36,575 nt of DNA from a virus: positions 1-36,575 of IMG/VR virus record IMGVR_UViG_3300046168_000012. One strand, 5' to 3'. This document shows, in pieces, positions 15,034 through 21,563 of the stretch (its first letter is position 1; each line of letters begins with the position of its first letter). Below the pieces are notes generated by a model that saw nothing but the letters and a program-made list of their open reading frames with translations, was not told the origin of the DNA and searched no databases. The translations under genes and the position numbers were made by a program.

Positions 15034-15435
15034 TTAGTACATTGTTAAGTTTCTCATATTATAATTTCTTTTGCAAAAGTCTATTATATACATAAGTCTC
15101 GCAAGCGGATCATGTATTAATTCTCTAGCATAACACGTGGCTTTTAAGGTTTTTAGTTTACCATCTCGTACAACTGTCCATCTTTCTTCGCGCTTATATA
15201 CTTTGTTTAGTTGATATATTCTGTCGCTTGAGTTACATCTTCTAACATAGCCTGTTTTGTACGAGGCAAGTTGGTCGCCGTTAGGTAACACAAATTGTCT
15301 TGTGCCATTTTTCTTCTGTCTTTCAGTAGTCATTTCTTTAATATTATACTCAATAAACATACGTTTAGCGAACATATCTACTAGTTCTATACGTCTCTGT
15401 CTCCAGTCCATATTTTCTTGTTCTAAATCTCTCAT
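15034..15435 (-). CDS. Hypothetical basic protein, 133 aa
   Basis: I place the start at 15433-15435 because this ATG overlaps the TGA of the preceding gene (ATGA); an in-frame ATG 57 nt upstream is possible. Starts MRDLEQENMDWRQRRIELVD; basic throughout, ending CKRNYNMRNLTMY. No family recognised. Confidence 0.65.
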   Translation of the reverse strand: MRDLEQENMDWRQRRIELVDMFAKRMFIEYNIKEMTTERQKKNGTRQFVLPNGDQLASYKTGYVRRCNSSDRIYQLNKVYKREERWTVVRDGKLKTLKATCYARELIHDPLARLMYIIDFCKRNYNMRNLTMY

Positions 15436-15683
15436 AGGGTTTTTATTTGTTTTAATTGTTCTGTTGTAAATTTCTTTGATGTTTCTCGCCACATACGGTT
15501 GTGAGTGAACTTTCGTGCTTTGCTGAATGTAGATTTCTGCCTGTATCGTACTCGATTGTACTCTGCATCGGTGAGTCCACTACACGTGCCGTTATGGAGA
15601 ACTAGACGTCTATGCCCGTCTGCTCTGATTTTTCTTTGTGCTTTAGCATAAGCGCACAGTTCTTTCATGTTAGTAACTACCAT
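15432..15683 (-). CDS. Hypothetical very basic protein, 83 aa
   Basis: Rich in Arg and Lys (AQRKIRADGHRRLVLHNG, then SKARKFTHNRMW). Possibly nucleic-acid binding. It overlaps the upstream gene by 7 nt and is coupled to the downstream gene by ATGA. Function unknown. Confidence 0.65.
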   Translation of the reverse strand: MVVTNMKELCAYAKAQRKIRADGHRRLVLHNGTCSGLTDAEYNRVRYRQKSTFSKARKFTHNRMWRETSKKFTTEQLKQIKTL

Positions 15684-15868
15684 GGTAAGATAGTTTTTTC
15701 GACATAGGTTAAACCTTTGTAGTTAAACCAAGAGCTAATACCGTCTTGGTCTTTGCTTTCGTTATAAATAAAAGCAAATTTAGGTGGTAACTCGCCGACA
15801 TGATAGCCTTTGTAAGTTTTGTTTGATAATTTAATTTGATTGTTTGGTAAGAATTTAATTGTTTGCAT
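15677..15868 (-). CDS. Hypothetical protein, 63 aa (KTYKGYHVGELPPKFAF type)
   Basis: Beta-rich sequence starting MQTIKFLPNNQIKLSNKTYK, with WFNYKGLTYVEKT near the end. Not recognised. Promoter element 3 lies upstream, with 11 nt from its -10-like box to the ATG. It overlaps the next gene by 7 nt and begins a three-gene coupled unit. Confidence 0.65.
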   Translation of the reverse strand: MQTIKFLPNNQIKLSNKTYKGYHVGELPPKFAFIYNESKDQDGISSWFNYKGLTYVEKTILPW

Positions 15869-15878
15869 AGTTTTTTAT

Positions 15879-15911
15879 TATATTATCTGTTAGTAATATT
15901 ATTTTGTTTGT
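15879..15911 (-). promoter_or_regulatory. Repeated promoter element, copy 3
   Basis: Exact match to both 12-bp boxes with a 9-bp spacer identical to that of copy 2. Like copy 2 it forms the end of the upstream coding sequence. It drives the gene starting at 15868. Confidence 0.8.
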
Positions 15912-16026
15912 AATACAACATAGATTCTAATGAATCATTATTATATCTTGTCCAATACTGTCGCTCTATTGATTCAATTTGAGCACGAGTTATTTTAATT
16001 ATTTTATTATGTGAATGTTTTCTCAT
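15883..16026 (-). CDS. Small basic protein, 47 aa
   Basis: MRKHSHNKIIKITRAQIESI then ERQYWTRYNND and the promoter-encoded tail YYKQNNITNR. Its ATG overlaps the TGA of the upstream gene (ATGA at 16023-16026). Function unknown. Confidence 0.6.
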   Translation of the reverse strand: MRKHSHNKIIKITRAQIESIERQYWTRYNNDSLESMLYYKQNNITNR

Positions 16027-16220
16027 CTGTAGTCAATATTAGGTTGAATACTATTTGCTACGTTTTGACGAAATTGCCACTCGTTTTGTCTGTATTTAGC
16101 ATCAGTACACCATTTACGCCAAGCTTTACTCGCGGGTTTTTCACCGAACTTAGCTTCGAACTCTTCGACTTGTTTTAGTTTTGCAGCAATTTGCTCTGCT
16201 GGATAATCATTATATTGCAT
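16023..16220 (-). CDS. Hypothetical charged protein, 65 aa
   Basis: Starts MQYNDYPAEQIAAKLKQVEE and continues with FGEKPASKAWRKWCTDAKY. Helical and charged; a small protein-binding or DNA-binding role is possible but no family is recognised. It lies 4 nt after the upstream gene's stop and is coupled to the next by ATGA. Confidence 0.65.
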   Translation of the reverse strand: MQYNDYPAEQIAAKLKQVEEFEAKFGEKPASKAWRKWCTDAKYRQNEWQFRQNVANSIQPNIDYR

Positions 16221-16224
16221 AGTA

Positions 16225-16359
16225 TTATTTATTAGTTGATTTATAGAACTCTATTCTGTTAAGAACATCTTGTCTAGTTATTTTTTTCTCCATTTGTAAT
16301 AGTATATCGTGTGACATATCTATTTGTTTACCGTTAGGGCAAGTTAGTATATATTGCAT
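16225..16359 (-). CDS. Small protein, 44 aa
   Basis: MQYILTCPNGKQIDMSHDIL and a C-terminal helix ending NRIEFYKSTNK. Its ATG lies 2 nt after the preceding gene's stop, and the opening MQY is shared with the next gene. Function unknown. Confidence 0.6.
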   Translation of the reverse strand: MQYILTCPNGKQIDMSHDILLQMEKKITRQDVLNRIEFYKSTNK

Positions 16360-16361
16360 AG

Positions 16362-16529
16362 TTAGTATATTTTTTTATCATAGTGACTCATCCACTCAAT
16401 GTTACCAAGGTTAAAACCTTTGTTACATATAAATGATTCTAAGCTTTCTGTTGATTCATATTGGTCATCTTGTATTTCATATTGGTATACTTTACCTTCT
16501 GAAAAATCTAGTATAGTTATATATTTCAT
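16362..16529 (-). CDS. Small acidic protein, 55 aa
   Basis: MKYITILDFSEGKVYQYEIQ followed by DDQYESTESLESFICNKGFN; looks like a compact beta-alpha protein. Not recognised. It follows the gene at 16542-16661 by 12 nt in the same small-gene array. Confidence 0.6.
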   Translation of the reverse strand: MKYITILDFSEGKVYQYEIQDDQYESTESLESFICNKGFNLGNIEWMSHYDKKIY

Positions 16530-16541
16530 AGTTGTATTATT

Positions 16542-16661
16542 TTAGTAGAAATCATAGTAGATATCTAGTACGTTAGACTTTTGCTCGTCAGTTAATTTAG
16601 TGTAATGCTTGTCGTATACTCGCCAAGATATTTTTAGTAATGTGTAAGAGAAATTGCTCAT
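16542..16661 (-). CDS. Small protein, 39 aa
   Basis: MSNFSYTLLKISWRVYDKHY then TKLTDEQKSNVLDIYYDFY. Aromatic-rich, helical; unknown function. Spacing of 12 nt to both neighbours supports it as a member of the array. Confidence 0.55.
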   Translation of the reverse strand: MSNFSYTLLKISWRVYDKHYTKLTDEQKSNVLDIYYDFY

Positions 16662-16673
16662 AGTATTATTATT

Positions 16674-16814
16674 TTAAAGATTATTAATTAGTTTAGTTTG
16701 AAAGCGTTGGAATACATACACTTCATCGAGTAATTCTTGTGGAAGAACTGGTAGTATTTCATGGTTACTTTGTAGCCATAGTGATAAGAGCGATATGTAT
16801 TTTATACGTTTCAT
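16674..16814 (-). CDS. Small protein, 46 aa, probably leaderless
   Basis: MKRIKYISLLSLWLQSNHEI, then VLPQELLDEVYVFQRFQTKL. Only 6 nt separate the TAATAT of promoter element 4 from the ATG, so transcription would begin at or next to the start codon. It is the first gene of a run reaching to 15883. Function unknown. Confidence 0.6.
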   Translation of the reverse strand: MKRIKYISLLSLWLQSNHEILPVLPQELLDEVYVFQRFQTKLINNL

Positions 16815-16819
16815 TTTAT

Positions 16820-16852
16820 TATATTATCTGTATTAGAAATTATTTTGTTTGT
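16820..16852 (-). promoter_or_regulatory. Repeated promoter element, copy 4
   Basis: Exact match to both boxes and the 9-bp spacing. It abuts the acceptor-like strand of the tRNA-like element upstream and lies 5 nt before the ATG of the next gene. Confidence 0.8.
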
Positions 16853-16876
16853 AGACGTGAGTAGAATCGAACTACT
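16853..16876 (-). other. tRNA-like T arm with acceptor strand
   Basis: T stem and loop AGTAG-TTCGATT-CTACT (16860-16876), with the invariant GTTCGATTC core, followed by CACGTCT and an A, as at a tRNA 3' end. No matching 5' acceptor strand or full cloverleaf was found in the 80 nt upstream, although CTCACC/GGTGAG there can pair. Either a tRNA fragment or a stand-alone T-arm mimic. The T loop is identical to that of the RNA at 14261-14339. Confidence 0.3.
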
Positions 16877-16952
16877 ATTAACCATTACGCCTGAAATCTC
16901 ACCAGTTTGTGTATCATTCTGGTTCGGTGAGTCACCATTTAGAAAATGTAGT

Positions 16953-17183
16953 TTACTGTACTTCGACTACATTTCTTACTGAAACTGGTACGTTATTTGA
17001 TGAAGTATAAGATTTATACTTGATGAAACAGGGCATAGTTTCTAGTTTACTTTTCATAATTTCGAATACTTTATCATGATTATAAGTACAAGTTTTACCG
17101 TTTTTGAAGTTGACAGTAATAGTTTGATTTTTACCGATTAGAGATTTTCTGATTACGAATCTTTTTGAATTTAGAATTTGCAT
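16953..17183 (-). CDS. Hypothetical protein, 76 aa
   Basis: Basic beta-rich start (MQILNSKRFVIRKSLIGKNQ, then TITVNFKNGKTCTYNHDKVF) and a C-terminal SSNNVPVSVRNVVEV. Not recognised. Promoter element 5 lies upstream with about 45 nt of A/T-rich leader. Confidence 0.6.
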   Translation of the reverse strand: MQILNSKRFVIRKSLIGKNQTITVNFKNGKTCTYNHDKVFEIMKSKLETMPCFIKYKSYTSSNNVPVSVRNVVEVQ

Positions 17184-17222
17184 AGTTTATTTATTAAGTT
17201 ATTATTATTTGTTAGTTACATT

Positions 17223-17255
17223 TATATTATCTGTTTGATGTAGTATTTTGTCTGT
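17223..17255 (-). promoter_or_regulatory. Repeated promoter element, copy 5
   Basis: One mismatch in the upstream box (ACAGACAAAATA), exact downstream box, 9-bp spacing. The upstream frame is closed by a nearby stop with no start codon, so here the element is not coding. This shows it is conserved as DNA. Confidence 0.8.
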
Positions 17256-17304
17256 AAATGTTGTATATTTATTTAGTTGTTAGTAATGTGTTGAAAGTAC
17301 TGGT

Positions 17305-17394
17305 CGTCATGTCATAATGTCATATAGATGTCATATTGTCATTAAGACATATTGTCATAGTTATCAGTGACTTACTGTCATGTCATTGTGTCAT
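17305..17394. repeat. Cluster of eight TGTCAT repeats
   Basis: Exact TGTCAT starts at 17310, 17318, 17329, 17337, 17353, 17376, 17381 and 17389, all on the plus strand, plus CGTCAT at 17305. Spacing is irregular (5 to 23 bp). There is no gene between 17256 and 17398. Iteron-like origin or a multi-site operator are the two likely readings; it lies between promoter element 5 and the small gene at 17399. Confidence 0.7.
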
Positions 17395-17398
17395 ATGA

Positions 17399-17506
17399 TT
17401 ATAATGAGTGAATGAGTGAGATAGTTACACAAGTTAGACATGGAATGATGAATAAGAATGTGATTGTTAAACCGATAGTTTGAGGTAAGTTTTCTTTTTT
17501 AAACAT
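17399..17506 (-). CDS. Small hydrophobic membrane peptide, 35 aa
   Basis: MFKKENLPQT then a single hydrophobic segment (IGLTITFLFIIPCLTCVTIS). First gene of the left arm, 28 nt after the -10-like box of promoter element 6, so probably expressed early. One membrane pass; function unknown. Confidence 0.55.
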   Translation of the reverse strand: MFKKENLPQTIGLTITFLFIIPCLTCVTISLIHSL

Positions 17507-17533
17507 AGTTGTTATTATTAGTTGTTATTCGTA

Positions 17534-17566
17534 TATATTATCTGTTGCCTACAGTATTTTGTTTGT
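17534..17566 (-). promoter_or_regulatory. Repeated promoter element, copy 6
   Basis: Exact match to both boxes with a distinct spacer; the outermost copy, next to the divergent control region. The frame across it has an upstream stop and no ATG, so it is non-coding. Confidence 0.8.
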
Positions 17567-17581
17567 AAAAGGTGAATGATT

Positions 17582-17668
17582 ATGGTATATCTAGGAAAAA
17601 TGTTAAAAGTATGCGTAAAACATGGTAAAAAGTCGCCGGGGCTGGCAAATCCGAAACGATTTTACTGA
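17582..17668 (+). CDS. Possible 28-aa basic peptide
   Basis: An ATG at 17582 opens a frame MVYLGKMLKVCVKHGKKSPG ending at a TGA at 17666. It lies in the divergent region, before the hairpin at 17684, and is unusually GC-rich for this phage (CGCCGGGGCTGGC). It could equally be part of a non-coding RNA. Confidence 0.25.
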   Translation: MVYLGKMLKVCVKHGKKSPGLANPKRFY

Positions 17669-17683
17669 AAAAACGACAATATC

Positions 17684-17710
17684 AGAGGAGAGTAGGGACG
17701 CTACACCTCT
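17684..17710 (+). terminator. Hairpin in the divergent region, possible terminator
   Basis: AGAGG/CCTCT (5 bp) over an AGA/A internal loop, then GTAG/CTAC (4 bp) with loop GGACG, followed within 20 nt by a run of six Ts. It may end a short transcript or form part of a leader RNA. The rest of 17571-17838 contains an AT-rich segment (TATATATAGTATAAG at about 17811-17825) that may serve as promoter for the right arm. Confidence 0.35.
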
Positions 17711-17838
17711 CTATTTGTAATATTTTTTGAAATAAGACATTAGCCTTTTAAGAGATATAAGTAACTAGCTAGTGTCACACTTGTAAAAATTTCACTTTAT
17801 CTGTAAGTATATATAGTATAAGAAACTAACAAACTATT

Positions 17839-18402
17839 ATGGCAGAATTACAAGTATATCCACAAGGTACACCAGCTACAAACACTATGCTGGTAGGAAC
17901 GCAGATGAACGTTGAGCAATCAGATGGTACTAAAAAGAATTTAACAAGAAATTTTTCTGTTCAACAAATAGTTGATTTAGCACCAACGTCTATTGTGAGA
18001 CAAAAAGACCTTACAATTACAGCTGATCAAATGCTAGCATTAAACGGAGGTGGGACAATAGATATTATACCTGCTGCCGGTGCCGGTCAATTAACATCTA
18101 TATTAAACTTGGCAATGTTTTTAGACTACGGTGGCACTGTATATGATTTTGCAACACCGGGTTTAAGCGATGTTATCGCTTTTAAATTAGGAGCAGTAAG
18201 CACTTTTCATACTCTTAATAGCTCAACAGAATTAAATATTACACAAGACAGGTATACTGTTTTTGATTTTCCAAACAATGATGAGATGGTTTACCAACCA
18301 AACACAGCTTTTACTTTAACAGCAACATCTGGTGTAACAGTCTCACAGGGAAATTCACCTATTAGATTGTCTGTTCTATATAGAATTGTAAACTTCACAT
18401 AA
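17839..18402 (+). CDS. Tail fibre or fibre-associated protein
   Basis: 187 aa. The N-terminus (MAELQVYPQGTPATNTMLVG) resembles the short anchor segments of marine phage fibre proteins. The C-terminus is beta-rich and ends SPIRLSVLYRIVNFT, similar in style to the tips of the neighbouring fibres. Likely a short fibre or receptor-binding component, by context. First gene of the right arm, separated by only 3 nt from the next. Confidence 0.5.
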   Translation: MAELQVYPQGTPATNTMLVGTQMNVEQSDGTKKNLTRNFSVQQIVDLAPTSIVRQKDLTITADQMLALNGGGTIDIIPAAGAGQLTSILNLAMFLDYGGTVYDFATPGLSDVIAFKLGAVSTFHTLNSSTELNITQDRYTVFDFPNNDEMVYQPNTAFTLTATSGVTVSQGNSPIRLSVLYRIVNFT

Positions 18403-18405
18403 CGC

Positions 18406-19113
18406 ATGGCAAGAATAAGTTCGTATCCGTTTGATACCACAGTTACTGACAACGACGCATGGATAGGTAGCGATGCAGGTAATAGACAGACAAAGCAATT
18501 CACTGCATCAGCAGTAGCTACTTATCTAAATATTAATGCTAAAGTTAATATAGCTGGTCAAATGTCATTTAAATGGTCTGATACGCAAAACGGTGGAATA
18601 GGTACTATATCTAAAACTGGCGGTGGTGGATCTGGAACGCAACTTAGTACTTTAACAGAGTTAAGAATATCTGTAAACGAGATAAATGGCCAGAACGTTA
18701 TTAAGTTTTTAGAGTATATAACAACTAAACCTATATTATTAGGTCAAGGAGATGAAATAAGTCAATTTGGTAATTATACTTTAGATACTTATACTGTAGA
18801 TCCTCAAAACCCAATGTACTATATAGCAACATTAACATACATTGGTGGTAATGGAATTATTGCTCCACAAGGAACTCAATATACATTAATACACTTTGAC
18901 ATACAAGGTGGTGACGTAAATTTAAAACAAAATTTTACCTCATCAACACAGTGGGTTATAAACAATACAACAGGTAAGGCAGAACCTTCAGTCACTTTAA
19001 CTGACAACTCAAATCCGCCAAACGAAATAAAAGGGTGTGTAACATACACTAACGCAACAACTATAACAGTCGATTTTGATAAAACAGTAGCAGGGTCGTC
19101 AATACTAAATTAA
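18406..19113 (+). CDS. Tail fibre-associated protein
   Basis: 235 aa. Starts MARISSYPFDTTVTDNDAWI, with a TKQFTASAVATYLN block that recalls N-terminal attachment domains in marine phage fibre genes. A Gly-rich stretch (SKTGGGGSGTQ) and a beta-rich body follow, ending in an Asn/Thr-rich tail. Function in adsorption inferred from position. Confidence 0.5.
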   Translation: MARISSYPFDTTVTDNDAWIGSDAGNRQTKQFTASAVATYLNINAKVNIAGQMSFKWSDTQNGGIGTISKTGGGGSGTQLSTLTELRISVNEINGQNVIKFLEYITTKPILLGQGDEISQFGNYTLDTYTVDPQNPMYYIATLTYIGGNGIIAPQGTQYTLIHFDIQGGDVNLKQNFTSSTQWVINNTTGKAEPSVTLTDNSNPPNEIKGCVTYTNATTITVDFDKTVAGSSILN

Positions 19114-19132
19114 CAATATAAAAAAATAAACT

Positions 19133-21520
19133 ATGCCTATTAACTATTACTGCGCCATTGCAATGAATGGCTCTGATCTGGAAATGAACAAGAACAGTAT
19201 CACATTGCCGGTCATTGATCCTTTGGCAACAGCACCCGCATCACCGGTGGAGGGGCAAATGTACTTTGATACAACAGCTGGAGATAAAACAATGTATTTC
19301 TATAATGGAACTGCATGGATAGAAATGGATGGTTCTGGCTCAGGTGTAGAATCTTTTACAAATGCTAACGGTACATATATATCTGCAAGTACTGTTAATA
19401 CATCAGCAACAGGTGCTGTAACAGTTGGGACTATAGATCTTAGTGCTGCAGACGGAACAGATTCAAGTGGCAGGTTTTTAAGTAAAGACAATGTTTGGTC
19501 AACTATTCCTGGTGGTTATACTTCATGGGAGATATTATCAGGTAGTGGAGGTGGAGCTTCAGCAGATGTAGTTAACGGTGCCACGGTAACATTTACAAGC
19601 GGCAATAGTACTATCGTGACAAGCAACTCTGGAACTAGTATTAGTTTCAACTTAGCAGACACCGCTGTAACTGCGGGTTCTTATACAAATGCATCCTTAA
19701 CAGTAGATGCACAGGGTCGTTTAACAGCTGCTTCTTCTGGTACTGCTCCGCTAACTAACATAACAGCTGGAGATGGTCTTATTGAGACTGGAGCCGCAAC
19801 TACACCAACAATAAGCGTTGACTACGTAGGTTCTGATAACTTTATAGCTTTAAGAGCTATAGGTACACCAGCTACTAGTGATCAAATATTGTTCAATGAC
19901 ATAAGTGATGGTAATACTGTAAAAAAGATTAGTCTTAGTAGTCTACCATTAGATAACTATTCTGGATGGGTTATACAAGGTGACAGTGGTCAAGCAACTA
20001 TTGGCTCAGCTGAAATATTAGATATTGGAGGAGCTACAGGCAGTAAAGCTGGAATAGACACTGTTGCTTCAAGTGGTAGTCCTAATCAAATGTTGCTTAG
20101 TCTTGATTTAAATGAAATAACTACAGTTACCGCGATGGCATCAAGCGAGTTCTTAGTTGGAGTAAGTTCGTCAGGTGCTAATGAAAAAATAACAATAGCA
20201 AATTTACATCTAAACCAATTTGGTGATGCTGAAGCAGATGTTGATTTTGGAAACAACAAGCTATTAGATGTAAAAACTGGTACCGCTGGAACAGATGGTG
20301 TTAACTTAGCACAAGTACAAGCAATAGCAGCAGGCGTTGGAATATTTCAAGGTGGATATAACGCTATAACTAATACTCCAGCTTTAACTGGCGGAAGTAA
20401 CATAGCTTTAGATCAAGGTGATTACTACGCTGTAACAGATTCAAACAACACTTCATTCTTAGGAACTGTAGTAGAAGTTGGGGATTTAATATTTGCAAAT
20501 AATGCAATCGCAGCAAATTCAACACCAAGTGCTTCAGATTATACTATTGTTCAATCAGGACAAAGTATAGCTGGACAAGGTGCTACTGATGGTGCGACTG
20601 TAAAAGGTGTAGCTGGTTTTAACTCAGCGCATTTTAACGTTACAGGAAACGGTTGGGTATCTTCTGATATATATTCTGGCGGTTCTACATTGGGTATTGT
20701 ACCTAGTGGAGGCGCTAATACAACTTTTCTAAGAGGAGATGGTACTTGGGTAACTCCAAGCGACACTCAAAATACTTATGATTTAACAGGTGTTGGTTCT
20801 TCTAACGGTACTGCTGGCGTAAGATTAACTGGTTCTGGTGGTCCTGATGATGTGTTAATTGTTGGTTCTGGAACAAGCACAGTTACACGTTCAGGAAATA
20901 CTTTAACAGTAACAAGCAATGATCAATATGATGGTACAGTTGAAAGCGTAGCGTTATCTATGCCTTCAGCGTTTAGCGTTGCAGGTTCACCAATAACAAG
21001 TTCAGGTACATTTACTGTCACAGGTTCTGGTACAACATCGCAATATGTTGATGGTACAGGTGCACTTCAAACTTTTCCATCAATACCACAAGGAGATATA
21101 GAAACTGTAAGTGAAGCCACAGCTAATAATAGATTAGGTATTGATATATTAGCACCTGGTGGTCCAGATGTAACTGTTGGTTTAGATGTTGTAAACCTTG
21201 GAAATTTAGGTGCAGCACCTGCGACTGATGATGAGCTTATAATATATGATAAAAGTACTGCTACTAACAAAGCTGTAACTGTAGCAAATCTTGCAGCTGC
21301 AACTCACGATGCTAATTCATACGCTGCAACAATAACTTCATTTGGAACCGTAACACACAGTTTAGGGTCTTATGATGTAATAGTACAACTATACAATGCT
21401 ACTAATTATGAAACAATATATGCTTGTGTTGATAGAACCTCTACTAACGCAGTAGCTATTTCTGGAGGTAGTTTCCCAGCAGGAGATATAAGAGTGTTAA
21501 TTACTAAAGTAATAGCATAA
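19133..21520 (+). CDS. Long tail fibre protein with repeat modules
   Basis: 795 aa, dominated by Ser, Thr, Gly and Asn with beta-strand repeats. The N-terminus has PASPVEGQMYFDTTAGDKTM and a YNGTAWIEMDG block, a common phage fibre head domain. The body repeats a module whose core reads like DQILFNDISDGN...KISLSSL: about 19.88, 20.14 and 21.23 kb. The C-terminal 70 residues (THSLGSYDVIVQLYNATNYE) look like a distinct receptor-contacting tip. Probably trimeric and exposed on the virion. Confidence 0.75.
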   Translation: MPINYYCAIAMNGSDLEMNKNSITLPVIDPLATAPASPVEGQMYFDTTAGDKTMYFYNGTAWIEMDGSGSGVESFTNANGTYISASTVNTSATGAVTVGTIDLSAADGTDSSGRFLSKDNVWSTIPGGYTSWEILSGSGGGASADVVNGATVTFTSGNSTIVTSNSGTSISFNLADTAVTAGSYTNASLTVDAQGRLTAASSGTAPLTNITAGDGLIETGAATTPTISVDYVGSDNFIALRAIGTPATSDQILFNDISDGNTVKKISLSSLPLDNYSGWVIQGDSGQATIGSAEILDIGGATGSKAGIDTVASSGSPNQMLLSLDLNEITTVTAMASSEFLVGVSSSGANEKITIANLHLNQFGDAEADVDFGNNKLLDVKTGTAGTDGVNLAQVQAIAAGVGIFQGGYNAITNTPALTGGSNIALDQGDYYAVTDSNNTSFLGTVVEVGDLIFANNAIAANSTPSASDYTIVQSGQSIAGQGATDGATVKGVAGFNSAHFNVTGNGWVSSDIYSGGSTLGIVPSGGANTTFLRGDGTWVTPSDTQNTYDLTGVGSSNGTAGVRLTGSGGPDDVLIVGSGTSTVTRSGNTLTVTSNDQYDGTVESVALSMPSAFSVAGSPITSSGTFTVTGSGTTSQYVDGTGALQTFPSIPQGDIETVSEATANNRLGIDILAPGGPDVTVGLDVVNLGNLGAAPATDDELIIYDKSTATNKAVTVANLAAATHDANSYAATITSFGTVTHSLGSYDVIVQLYNATNYETIYACVDRTSTNAVAISGGSFPAGDIRVLITKVIA

Positions 21521-21563
21521 TTATAATCTAATAAAATTTAATCAATAAATAAACTAAATATAA

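Noticed and set aside
17305-17394. CRISPR-like repeat array
   Set aside because: Units are only 6 bp with irregular 5-23 bp spacing; there are no spacers of equal length and no cas genes.
14838-17566. Repeated element read as a conserved protein tail (YKQNxxxNR)
   Set aside because: In copies 5 and 6 the frame has an upstream stop and no start, and copy 4 breaks it, so the conservation is at DNA level.
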